A DNA stretch of 5,166 bases from Prevotellaceae bacterium. Its GTDB lineage: Bacteria > Bacteroidota > Bacteroidia > Bacteroidales > UBA932. Positions 1 through 5,166 of this stretch are shown piece after piece. Under the pieces are notes generated by a model that saw only the letters and a list, made by a program, of their open reading frames with translations, ran no database searches and was not told the DNA's origin. The DNA is taken from assembly GCA_031267155.1 (NCBI GenBank), contig JAIRZR010000141.1:1-5166 (forward strand), in the 5' to 3' direction. Both the position numbers and the translations under genes were made by a program. Positions within the stretch are counted from its first letter, which is position 1. Each line of letters opens with the position of its first letter.

Positions 1-1
1 G

Positions 2-205
2 CTTGCCATTGGCGCCTTAATCGCCTTCCCTTCCGGATATGTAATAATGAAAAGATGGCTGGAAGGATATGTCCTGCAAACCGAAATAAGTCCGTGGATT
101 TACGTGTCGATATTACTGGCTTTGATTATGGCTGTTGTGCTGTGCGTCGGCGGAAAAGTCTATAAAACAAGCCGCGAAAATCCGGTAAATGCGCTGAACA
201 ATTAA
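2..205 (+). CDS. ABC transporter permease, FtsX/MacB-type, C-terminal fragment
   Basis: This is the last 67 residues of an open frame that enters from the left edge and ends at TAA 203-205. Residues 1-16 are the end of one hydrophobic segment, and residues about 31-52 (ISPWIYVSILLALIMAVVLC) form a final membrane helix. A short cytoplasmic tail follows, containing KTSRENPVNALNN. A tail ending in a (A/E)NPVxxL motif right after the last helix is typical of the FtsX-like domain of MacB/LolC-type permeases, which are very common in Bacteroidota. These proteins work with an ATPase subunit in the inner membrane and move or extract substrates mechanically rather than by classical transport. The substrate cannot be told from this fragment. 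The family call rests on topology and tail motif only. The next gene has its own promoter and lies 354 bp away, so an operon with it is unlikely. Confidence 0.82.
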   Translation, partial: LAIGALIAFPSGYVIMKRWLEGYVLQTEISPWIYVSILLALIMAVVLCVGGKVYKTSRENPVNALNN

Positions 206-501
206 CAGTCAAATTAACATGATAAGACATTAATGAGACGGCTGACAGGATTCACTTTCCGGAAAATGCCTGTGAAATAACAAGCCTTTTTCCCAATATC
301 AATGATGCGAAAAAAGCGAAAACAGTCAAAATCCATCCATTACCGCAATCCGATTTTTATAAATAAATTAAAAAATATGCATAATGATTAGAATTGATGT
401 AATATGGTTATTGTATGTGGTTTAAATAATTTTATTTCTCCCGGATATCGTGTTAAAAAGGATTGATATAAGATAATATTTGTTAAAAATAAATTGAAAT
501 G
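206..501. other. AT-rich intergenic region without a gene
   Basis: No convincing coding frame was seen on either strand between the permease stop and the promoter of the 901-aa protein gene. The left third holds one stem-loop (listed separately). The rest is rich in A and T, with no tRNA-like or repeat structure that I could recognise. Confidence 0.6.
245..273 (+). terminator. possible stem-loop terminator behind the permease gene
   Basis: ACAGG (245-249) pairs with CCTGT (269-273). Inside it CACTTTCC (253-260) pairs with GGAAAATG (261-268) with one mismatch, and a 3-nt bulge (250-252) lies between the two helices. The inner palindrome has no spacer, so the tip would open to a small loop. 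A run of five T lies about 15 nt further on (288-292), too far for a classical intrinsic terminator. Its position 40 bp after the permease stop fits a transcript-end structure, but it may equally be a chance palindrome. Confidence 0.3.
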
Positions 502-531
502 TTGAGCATTGATATAAATTTTATAATTTTG
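502..531 (+). promoter_or_regulatory. Bacteroidota-type promoter of the 901-aa protein gene
   Basis: TAATTTTG at 524-531 matches the Bacteroidota -7 consensus TAnnTTTG exactly. A GTTG with its TTG at 502-504 lies 19 bp upstream, at the expected place for the -33 element. Transcription would start near 537-539, giving a leader of about 20 nt before the ATG at 560. The leader is A-rich and has no clear Shine-Dalgarno sequence, as is common in this phylum. Confidence 0.6.
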
Positions 532-559
532 CAGTCGATTCTAAATAATAAATTAGAAA

Positions 560-3265
560 ATGAGAATAACGTTTATAATACTGTCGCTAATGTTTTCATG
601 CATTTTAAATGCGGCAAACAAGGAATCAAAAAAGGCGGATAAATATTTCGCCGCGGGAGATTATCGCAATGCAATAGACATGTACAAGGCCGCTGTTGAA
701 AAAGAAGACAATCCTTCGGAAAGGGCATTATACCAGTACCAGATCGGGATTGCGTATTTTCGTCTGAATGAGATTGCCAGCGCTGAAAGAAGCCTGAATA
801 ATGCTATAAAGCAGGGCTATATGTCTGCCGAAGCATATCTGGCGCTTGGCGATGTTCAACTGAAGCAGGGGAAGATGGATGAAGCAAAATCCTCGTACGA
901 GTCATACAGGATTGCAAATCCCGGAGACAATTCCATTGCGGTGAAAATTGCTTCCGTAAAATTTTCGAAAGAAAATCAAAACAATCTGTCCCTGTTTAAA
1001 CTGTTCCCCTTGAGCCGTAAGGTCAATTCCAGACAGAACGAGTTTGGAGTAAGCTATTTCAATGAATCGCTGCTATTTTCATCTACAAAAAATATTTCCC
1101 CGGCAAATGACGACGAGGACGATGACAGCGAGGCAGGCAGCAAATACTCCGACAGGGTTATACCCGAAAAACAGGAGAAAAAGAACTATACCAAAGAGGG
1201 GCTTGCCAAAACTGCGGTATGGCTGTCAACGGGAGCAAACGGCAATTATAATAGCGCTAAGGAGTTGCAGGAACTGAGCAGGATGAAGGATTTTTCGGAT
1301 GACGGGATCATGATTTACAGCCCCTACACAAAAAGGGCATACTATACCCGTTTAGAGGGCAAAAGAGCATACATACATTCGATGCACATCGTCGGCAACA
1401 AATGGCAAAAGGACGAAAAAATCGAAGTTCAGAGTCAGGGCGAACCGATCGGACACCCGTTTTTAGCCCCCGAAGGCGACCGGATTTATTTCACATCGAC
1501 AATGCCCGGCGGCAGTGGGAAAAGCGATATCTGGTATATTTCAAAAATCGGAGACACATGGAACAGTGTGCCAACCAATGCCGGCGACAACATCAATACG
1601 CCTGGAAACGAAGTATATCCGCACATATCCGACGGATATTTCTTTTTTGCCTCGGATGGGAGGATAGGAATGGGCGGACTGGATATTTTTGTTGCAAAGA
1701 TTACAGGTTCGGGGTTTGAAAAGCCTATAAATCTGGGTACTCCATTCAACTCTACCGGCGACGACTATAATCTGGTTATACGTACGGACAAAAGCGAGGG
1801 GCTGCTGGTCAGTTCAAGAAATTTCAAACAGGGTTCGGATATATACCGCTTCGAGGGTTTCCCGAGCAACCTGACAATTGCAGGAACGGTAAAGGATTCA
1901 AATACGGGAGGAGCAATATCCAATGTATCAATAGAATTGTTTATCGAAAACAAATCGCTCAACAAAATTGTTTCCGATGCCAACGGCGATTTTGTCATTC
2001 CTGTTCTTCCAAATACAACATACAGACTGACAGCTTCGGTGCCGGGCTATGCCTTTGCTGAAAAAACTTTCAGCAGTCCGGGTGATTTATTCGCAAGAAT
2101 CAGTAAGGAAAGCAGCATCAATCTGGATTTCAATCTGCAGGCGAATGCATCGGTAGTTTCCGGAAAAGTTTACGATATACAAACCCTGACGCCTCTGGAG
2201 GGCGTTACGGTATTTTTGATTGCCAACGGAACAGTGCAGCAAACTACAAACGTCGATCCGAGCGGCATATATAAATTCTCGAACCTGACAAGCAACACCG
2301 ATTACACTGTGAAAGTTAATCCCAATGGATATTTCTGGAACACCAAAAAAGTGCATGTCGCCAACAGCAGTCAACGGTTTGAATATAATACGAAAAGCGG
2401 GCATGATTTGGATTTCGCCCTGCAAAAGTTCAGTATCGGCAAGGAAATAATAATTCCGAATGTAAGTTTTCAGGAAGATAAACCCAATCTCCTGACCGAA
2501 TCATACAGGGAACTGGACAATCTTGCCAATATGTTTATCCAGAATCCTCACTGCATCATCCATCTTAAAGGACATGTGGATGTTACATATAAATCGGAGG
2601 TGGCTAAAAATCTGTCGCAATACCGTATTAATGCGGTGAAGGACTATCTTCTGTCCAAAAAAGTCAATCCTGCACAGTTAATTACTCCCCAGGGCATGGG
2701 ATATCAAAGTCCGCTGGCACGGAATCCTGTTACGAAGGATGAACATCGAATGAACAACAGAATCACATATACCGTGAGCAGAGTTGACGCCAATAAGGAA
2801 TTGGAATATTCCCGTTTGAATGTCGTTGATCAGGCTGCGCAAACTGTTGCACAGACAAATACAAAGCCGCAGACAGGCACGGGTACGAGTGTAGAAAATA
2901 CAAGACAGCAGACGCCGGCAACGTCTTCGCAAACAGCAGTACAGACGGCAACGCCCTCACAAACACAGCAGCTTACGCAGACGCAGCAGACAAAGCAGTC
3001 CCAGTCTCAATCTTCGAAAAGTTACACTGTTTTAGATGATGGAATCTATGTCGTTCAGGTCGCATCAACTGGAGTTCTGGATTTAAAACAGCCCGATTTT
3101 GTGAAAATAACTACAAAGTTAGGATTGGAAGTCAGGTATAAGCTGATTGATGGAAAATACAAGTATTATGTGGGTTTTTTCAACACGATTACAGAAGCAA
3201 AAGATGTAATTGCCGAATTGGAGAAGTTGGGGATCAAGGGTACATGGCCACGTGAAAAGTATTGA
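560..3265 (+). CDS. TPR-PD40-OmpA-SPOR envelope protein, PorE-like
   Basis: This is a 901-aa multidomain envelope protein. Residues 1-18/19 are a signal peptide (MRITFIILSLMFSCILNAA). Cys14 follows M-F-S, a poor lipobox, so signal peptidase I cleavage near Ala18 is more likely, but a lipoprotein is not excluded. Residues about 22-135 hold three TPR-like helix pairs. Residues about 160-431 carry PD40 propeller strands (near 162-177, 247-264, 298-327, 349-378, 398-431), including the GGLDIF signature at 372-377. Two carboxypeptidase-regulatory/Ig-like domains follow (about 438-506 and 531-602). An OmpA C-terminal domain (about 625-739) keeps the diaminopimelate-binding pair, Asp674 in GHVD and Arg689 in LSQYR, although the usual Gly of the DxxG motif is replaced. 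A Gln/Thr-rich linker (757-820) leads to a SPOR domain (about 821-897). TPR-propeller-CRD-OmpA is the known order of the type IX secretion protein PorE; the second CRD and SPOR domain are extra. The inferred role is anchoring an outer-membrane assembly to peptidoglycan. A PorP/SprF-type neighbour, common for such proteins, is not visible here. Confidence 0.9.
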   Translation: MRITFIILSLMFSCILNAANKESKKADKYFAAGDYRNAIDMYKAAVEKEDNPSERALYQYQIGIAYFRLNEIASAERSLNNAIKQGYMSAEAYLALGDVQLKQGKMDEAKSSYESYRIANPGDNSIAVKIASVKFSKENQNNLSLFKLFPLSRKVNSRQNEFGVSYFNESLLFSSTKNISPANDDEDDDSEAGSKYSDRVIPEKQEKKNYTKEGLAKTAVWLSTGANGNYNSAKELQELSRMKDFSDDGIMIYSPYTKRAYYTRLEGKRAYIHSMHIVGNKWQKDEKIEVQSQGEPIGHPFLAPEGDRIYFTSTMPGGSGKSDIWYISKIGDTWNSVPTNAGDNINTPGNEVYPHISDGYFFFASDGRIGMGGLDIFVAKITGSGFEKPINLGTPFNSTGDDYNLVIRTDKSEGLLVSSRNFKQGSDIYRFEGFPSNLTIAGTVKDSNTGGAISNVSIELFIENKSLNKIVSDANGDFVIPVLPNTTYRLTASVPGYAFAEKTFSSPGDLFARISKESSINLDFNLQANASVVSGKVYDIQTLTPLEGVTVFLIANGTVQQTTNVDPSGIYKFSNLTSNTDYTVKVNPNGYFWNTKKVHVANSSQRFEYNTKSGHDLDFALQKFSIGKEIIIPNVSFQEDKPNLLTESYRELDNLANMFIQNPHCIIHLKGHVDVTYKSEVAKNLSQYRINAVKDYLLSKKVNPAQLITPQGMGYQSPLARNPVTKDEHRMNNRITYTVSRVDANKELEYSRLNVVDQAAQTVAQTNTKPQTGTGTSVENTRQQTPATSSQTAVQTATPSQTQQLTQTQQTKQSQSQSSKSYTVLDDGIYVVQVASTGVLDLKQPDFVKITTKLGLEVRYKLIDGKYKYYVGFFNTITEAKDVIAELEKLGIKGTWPREKY

Positions 3266-4253
3266 ACATGCAAATCCTTTTGCTCCTGAAGGAAAATGTG
3301 GCGCTTTTTCTTTTACTCCTGTAAAAACGCCTGATTACCCTTTCAGGATAACATACAGGGATACATCTGTTTGGCTTGGTTCGTGCTTTACTTCCAACAT
3401 TGGAGAAGCGATGAAGTCCCTGAAATTTCACTGTTCGGTAAATCCTTTCGGCGCACTGTATAATCCCGCGTCCATTCTTTCGGCATTGAAAATGCTGCTT
3501 GGGAAGACCCTGCTGTCGCCGGAAGATCTGTTCGAATTTAATGAGTTATGGTCTTCATTCCATTTTCACAGTTCATTTTCGGATATCGACAGGTCGAAGG
3601 CACTGGAAAAGATGAACAGACAGCTGTCTTTTGCATCAGGCAAATTGTATGAGAGCAAATATCTGTTTATTACCTTCGGGACGGCTCATGTTTTCCGATT
3701 GAAAACCTCCGGAGAGATTGCAGGCAACTGTCACAAACTGCCTTCTGCAAATTTTATACACGAATGTCTTTCTATCGAAGAAATTGTAAGGCAATACACT
3801 GATTTCATAAACAGTATCGCAGAAGTATTGCCGGAATTGAAGATCATATTTTCGGTAAGCCCGGTCAGACACCTTAAAGACGGAGCGCACAATAATCAAG
3901 TCAGCAAATCTATTCTTATTCTGGCTATTGACATGCTGATGAATCGTTTCCCCGGCAGGTGTTTCTATTTCCCTGCATACGAAATTGTTCTCGATGAATT
4001 GAGGGATTATCGCTTTTACGAAAAAGACATGCGCCATTTGTCGGAAACGGCAATTGATTATATAAATAAGGTATTTGTCAATTCAATGTTCGGCGAACAG
4101 GACTGTAAAATAATGAAGGAAGTGAAGAAACTGAATCTTGCCCGCGCACACCGTCCTTTTAACACCGAAACAGGCGCTTACAAAGAATTTGTCGGGAATA
4201 CAGATAAAAAGGAAAACGAACTGAAAACACAGTATCCTTATTTGGACTGGTAA
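3252..4253 (+). CDS. GSCFA-domain protein (SGNH-hydrolase-like), start uncertain
   Basis: Numbering here is from GTG 3252 (333 aa). The name-giving motif GSCFTSNIGE begins at Gly43, with Ser44 in the place of the nucleophile of SGNH/GDSL-type hydrolases. Further family blocks are FGTAHVF (142-148), NCHKLP (159-164), SVSPVRHLKDG (201-211) and YEIVLDELRDYRFYEKDMRH (243-262), where Asp259 and His262 would complete the catalytic triad. The family is widespread in Bacteroidota; its substrate is not known, and the SGNH relationship is from memory. No N-terminal signal is seen. In this frame only TTG 3210, GTG 3252 and ATG 3411 could start, and ATG 3411 would remove the GSCF motif. GTG 3252 has an AAGGG 11 nt upstream and overlaps the previous gene by 14 nt. 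The natural start is probably ATG 3296 in another frame, joined by a one-base shift (see findings). The gene probably shares a transcript with the 901-aa protein gene. Confidence 0.85.
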   Translation: MKSIEHANPFAPEGKCGAFSFTPVKTPDYPFRITYRDTSVWLGSCFTSNIGEAMKSLKFHCSVNPFGALYNPASILSALKMLLGKTLLSPEDLFEFNELWSSFHFHSSFSDIDRSKALEKMNRQLSFASGKLYESKYLFITFGTAHVFRLKTSGEIAGNCHKLPSANFIHECLSIEEIVRQYTDFINSIAEVLPELKIIFSVSPVRHLKDGAHNNQVSKSILILAIDMLMNRFPGRCFYFPAYEIVLDELRDYRFYEKDMRHLSETAIDYINKVFVNSMFGEQDCKIMKEVKKLNLARAHRPFNTETGAYKEFVGNTDKKENELKTQYPYLDW

Positions 4254-4390
4254 ATCCTGTTTCTCAATATTGTGGAAATGAAAAGTGCCAACTCAATATT
4301 CTCCGCGTAATTGGTATAAAATTCCTCATTGGTAAAAATTCTCAACTCAATGCAGCAAGAAAATATCTCATTGACACCGAAATAGTTCAA
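4238..4390 (-). CDS. doubtful 50-codon ORF, unknown
   Basis: An open frame runs on the minus strand from TTG 4390 to TAA 4238-4240, just downstream of the possible minus-strand promoter at 4414-4442. It encodes 50 residues, including the stretch FTNEEFYTNYAENIELALF at residues 19-37. I do not recognise a family. There is no ATG in this frame and no usable ribosome-binding site, and the end overlaps the GSCFA gene by 16 bp. An AT-rich frame of this length can arise by chance. It is listed only because of the promoter position; a noncoding transcript or a gene remnant is as likely. Confidence 0.15.
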   Translation of the reverse strand: MNYFGVNEIFSCCIELRIFTNEEFYTNYAENIELALFISTILRNRIYQSK

Positions 4391-4410
4391 CCCTATTCAA
4401 CTATTTTCGG
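4377..4410 (-). other. stem-loop at the predicted 5' end of a minus-strand transcript
   Basis: CCGAAATAGTT (4377-4387) pairs with AACTATTTTCGG (4399-4410), an 11-bp stem with a single-T bulge and an 11-nt loop. On the minus strand it begins a few bases after the TACCTTTG box, so a transcript from that promoter would start at or just before the stem. There is no T-run on either side, so it is not a standard terminator. Confidence 0.5.
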
Positions 4411-4413
4411 GCG

Positions 4414-4442
4414 CAAAGGTACTATAAAAAATGAAAAAACAA
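4414..4442 (-). promoter_or_regulatory. possible minus-strand Bacteroidota promoter
   Basis: Read on the minus strand, TACCTTTG (4421 to 4414) is an exact TAnnTTTG -7 box, and a TTG (4442 to 4440) lies 18 bp upstream, one base shorter than the spacing of the promoter at 502-531. Start would be near 4407-4409. It would transcribe towards the 3' end of the GSCFA gene, antisense to it. An exact match of six fixed bases can occur by chance, and no solid gene lies behind it. Confidence 0.35.
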
Positions 4443-4443
4443 T

Positions 4444-4476
4444 ATATTTTTTATGCTCTTTAGCATAAAAAAATAT
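4444..4476. repeat. AT-rich 14-bp stem-loop
   Basis: ATATTTTTTATGCT (4444-4457) pairs with AGCATAAAAAAATAT (4462-4476), with one bulged A and a CTTT loop. It has A- or T-runs on both sides and could end transcription from either direction. It also lies just upstream of the possible minus-strand promoter and forms the left half of a pair of palindrome-like boxes. Confidence 0.5.
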
Positions 4477-4489
4477 GTCTAAAAGCATA
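4452..4489. promoter_or_regulatory. twin 16-nt operator-like boxes
   Basis: TATGCTCTTTAGCATA (4452-4467) and TATGTCTAAAAGCATA (4474-4489) are separated by six A. The first is a 6-bp palindrome around a 4-nt centre; the second keeps TATG/CATA at its ends. The centres are 22 bp apart, two helical turns, as in paired repressor sites. They sit immediately upstream of the possible minus-strand promoter. Binding by a regulator is inference only. Confidence 0.3.
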
Positions 4490-4585
4490 TTTGGTTCTTT
4501 GACACTAATTCAGTGAAAAAAATTGTTTCCCAGACTATAGAATCTCGATTTATTAGTTTATGGGACGTGAAATAAATAAGGTGTA

Positions 4586-4619
4586 ACAGTTTCATGATAC
4601 TGTGGACATAATGCGCATT
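4586..4619. repeat. small hairpin plus 10-bp palindrome
   Basis: ACAGT (4586-4590) pairs with ACTGT (4599-4603) around an 8-nt loop, and AATGCGCATT (4610-4619) is a perfect palindrome. They lie directly left of composite repeat copy A and may be part of the same cluster. Confidence 0.35.
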
Positions 4620-4716
4620 GCGAAATTGCCCATAGGGCATTAATATCAATAGAAAACCGTTTACCTCCAGCCACAAGCCTTTTAAGGCTTGCACGCGATG
4701 GCAAATTGCGAAATTG
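4617..4716 (+). repeat. 12-bp direct repeat flanking repeat copy A
   Basis: ATTGCGAAATTG occurs exactly at 4617-4628 and again at 4705-4716, 88 bp apart, and brackets composite repeat copy A. The left copy overlaps the first bases of the A element. Confidence 0.6.
4625..4691 (+). repeat. composite two-hairpin repeat, copy A
   Basis: The order is a hairpin TGCCC-ATA-GGGCA (4627-4639), a core ending in AATATCAATAGAAA at 4655, a 16-nt segment (4656-4671), then CA followed by a second hairpin CAAGCCTT-TT-AAGGCTTG (4674-4691). The first 31 nt (4625-4655) are repeated in inverted orientation at 4790-4820 with a single mismatch, in the hairpin loop. The layout resembles REP-like intergenic elements, but I cannot assign a named family. 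Confidence 0.65.
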
Positions 4717-4736
4717 TTTACAAAATATCCTAACAT

Positions 4737-4751
4737 TCAACCTGCGGTTGA
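4737..4751. repeat. 6-bp hairpin between the two repeat copies
   Basis: TCAACC (4737-4742) pairs with GGTTGA (4746-4751) around TGC. It has the same size and 3-nt loop as the first hairpins of the composite repeat and may mark a diverged third unit. Confidence 0.4.
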
Positions 4752-4753
4752 TT

Positions 4754-4820
4754 CAAGCCCTAACGGGGTTGTGAAGATGTTTGGACAAATTTCTATTGAT
4801 ATTAATGCCCTACGGGCAAT
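4754..4820 (-). repeat. composite two-hairpin repeat, copy B (inverted)
   Basis: Read on the minus strand from 4820: hairpin TGCCC-GTA-GGGCA, then the same core as copy A through AATAGAAA (to 4790), a different 16-nt segment (4789-4774), then CA and a second hairpin in which CAACCCC and GGGCTTG (4771-4754) pair around GTTA with one G-G mismatch. Part lengths equal those of copy A (67 nt each), while the 16-nt segment is unlike it. Confidence 0.65.
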
Positions 4821-4905
4821 CGGACATGGCAATTTTATTTCAGCAATTAATTTGTGACATTAAACATTTATACGTTATTTATTTTTCATCCCTATATAAA
4901 TGATT

Positions 4906-4980
4906 TTGTCTGAAGCAGGATTAATGGACACGCCAGCAATCCTGTTGATCCTTAAATCCTGTGAATCCCGGTTCAGACAA
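4906..4980. repeat. 75-bp fold-back repeat abutting coaD
   Basis: TTGTCTGAA (4906-4914) and TTCAGACAA (4972-4980) form a perfect 9-bp terminal inverted repeat. Across a 3 x 3 internal loop, GGATT (4918-4922) pairs with AATCC (4964-4968). The inner right half carries ATCC repeated every 8-9 nt (ATCCTGTTG, ATCCTTAA, ATCCTGTGA, ATCCCGG). An alternative inner stem is CAGGATT (4916-4922) with AATCCTG (4938-4944). I recall similar 'aatcctg' fold-back sequences between Bacteroidota genes, without a firm name. The right end touches the coaD stop codon, so the structure would form the 3' end of that transcript, although no T-run follows. Confidence 0.65.
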
Positions 4981-5166
4981 TCACCACCAATCCTTAATAT
5001 TTATATTCGAAGGTAAAAACAGCGAAGCGTCTCCATTGTTTTTCAGGATATCCCTGACTACGGACGAGCTGATCGCCGAATGTTCGGGCGCGATAAGCAT
5101 AAACACCGTTTCTATCTTCGGTTCCAGCTGTTTATTAATCTGTCCTATAGCCCGTTCAAATTCGAA
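4981..5166 (-). CDS. coaD: phosphopantetheine adenylyltransferase, C-terminal fragment
   Basis: The frame enters from the right edge on the minus strand and ends at TGA (complement of 4981-4983), giving the last 61 residues. CoaD joins ATP and 4'-phosphopantetheine to give dephospho-coenzyme A and pyrophosphate in the cytoplasm. The fragment shows the family's C-terminal blocks in order: FEFERAIGQINKQLEPKIET (residues 1-20), VFMLIAPEHSAISSSVVRDI (21-40) with the ISSSxVR nucleotide-binding signature at 32-38, and GDASLFLP (45-52). The spacing matches known bacterial CoaD proteins. The N-terminal nucleotidyl-transferase HxGH motif lies outside the window. The gene converges on the GSCFA gene, and its stop is immediately followed by a fold-back repeat. 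Confidence 0.9.
   Translation of the reverse strand, partial: FEFERAIGQINKQLEPKIETVFMLIAPEHSAISSSVVRDILKNNGDASLFLPSNINIKDWW

Larger units (their letters stand above)
4254..4980. other. 727-bp convergent intergenic region rich in inverted repeats
   Basis: The region lies between the 3' ends of the converging GSCFA and coaD genes. I see no reliable protein gene, tRNA or rRNA. The left part (4254-4560) is very AT-rich and holds a possible minus-strand promoter and two stem-loops. The middle (4580-4820) holds at least five short hairpins, including two inverted copies of one composite repeat. The right part has an unstructured AT-rich stretch (4821-4905) and then a fold-back repeat touching the coaD stop. 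No canonical hairpin-plus-T-run terminator was found for the GSCFA gene. Confidence 0.7.

Noticed and set aside
473..481. Second -7-like box TAATATTTG
   Set aside because: It has three instead of two bases between TA and TTTG; the exact box at 524-531 is better placed for the gene.
593..601. Lipoprotein cleavage site at Cys14 of the 901-aa protein
   Set aside because: The preceding M-F-S is a poor lipobox and the hydrophobic core continues past the Cys to L-N-A-A, so signal peptidase I cleavage is preferred, though not certain.
1062..1277. 71-codon plus-strand frame and similar nested frames at 1402-1719, 1486-1749, 1765-1998, 2087-2425 and 2678-2966
   Set aside because: All lie inside the 901-aa protein gene in other frames, and the main frame shows continuous domain content across them.
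3268..3324. 18-codon Leu-rich frame (MQILLLLKENVALFLLLL) in the gap before the GSCFA domain
   Set aside because: It looks like a leader peptide, but there is no attenuator structure, and the low-complexity Leu content comes from CTT/CTC/TTT runs.
3636..4037. 133-codon minus-strand frame
   Set aside because: Lies entirely inside the GSCFA gene, whose family motifs span the same region; no domain is seen in the antisense product.
4254..4360. Short repeated words (CTCAATATT, CAACTCAAT) suggesting a tandem or CRISPR-like array
   Set aside because: The words are 9 nt long, irregularly spaced and AT-rich; there are no equal-length repeats or spacers.
4499..4504. TTGACA resembling a sigma-70 -35 box
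   Set aside because: No fitting -10 or TAnnTTTG box follows, and this phylum does not use the E. coli-type consensus.
4479..4736. 85-codon and 60-codon frames on the minus strand
   Set aside because: They run through repeat copy A and the AT-rich flank, have no recognisable domain, and are explained by the repeat hairpins.

Overview
The window looks like chromosomal DNA of a member of the Bacteroidota, probably a Bacteroidales-like lineage. The evidence is a perfect TAnnTTTG-type -7 promoter box, an A-rich leader without a clear Shine-Dalgarno sequence, an OmpA-family protein with TPR, PD40 and carboxypeptidase-regulatory domains of the type IX secretion PorE type, and a GSCFA-family protein. 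No species can be named from the sequence alone.

Layout. The left edge (2-205) is the 3' end of an FtsX/MacB-type ABC transporter permease. A 354-bp AT-rich gap follows, holding one stem-loop and, at its right end, a promoter. The main gene (560-3265, 901 aa) encodes a large envelope protein: signal peptide, TPRs, PD40 propeller, two Ig-like carboxypeptidase-regulatory domains, OmpA-like peptidoglycan-binding domain, Gln/Thr-rich linker and C-terminal SPOR domain. Directly behind it, on the same strand, is a GSCFA-domain gene (about 3252-4253) with no conventional start codon in frame. A good ATG lies one frame off, just before a run of five T, which suggests a one-base frameshift or sequence error. 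At the right edge, on the opposite strand, is the 3' end of coaD (4981-5166), which makes the last step but one of coenzyme A synthesis.

The 727 bp between the converging GSCFA and coaD genes contains no convincing gene but is densely structured. From left to right it has a possible minus-strand promoter with a stem-loop at its predicted transcript start and a weak 50-codon ORF behind it; a pair of 16-nt palindrome-like boxes; two inverted copies of a two-hairpin repeat element with a conserved core and a 16-nt variable segment of fixed length; and a 75-bp fold-back repeat that abuts the coaD stop codon.

Functionally, the 901-aa protein probably anchors an outer-membrane or secretion assembly to peptidoglycan. 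The other genes do not form an obvious pathway with it. The most unusual material is the repeat cluster, the uncertain start of the GSCFA gene, and the combination of OmpA-like and SPOR domains in one protein.
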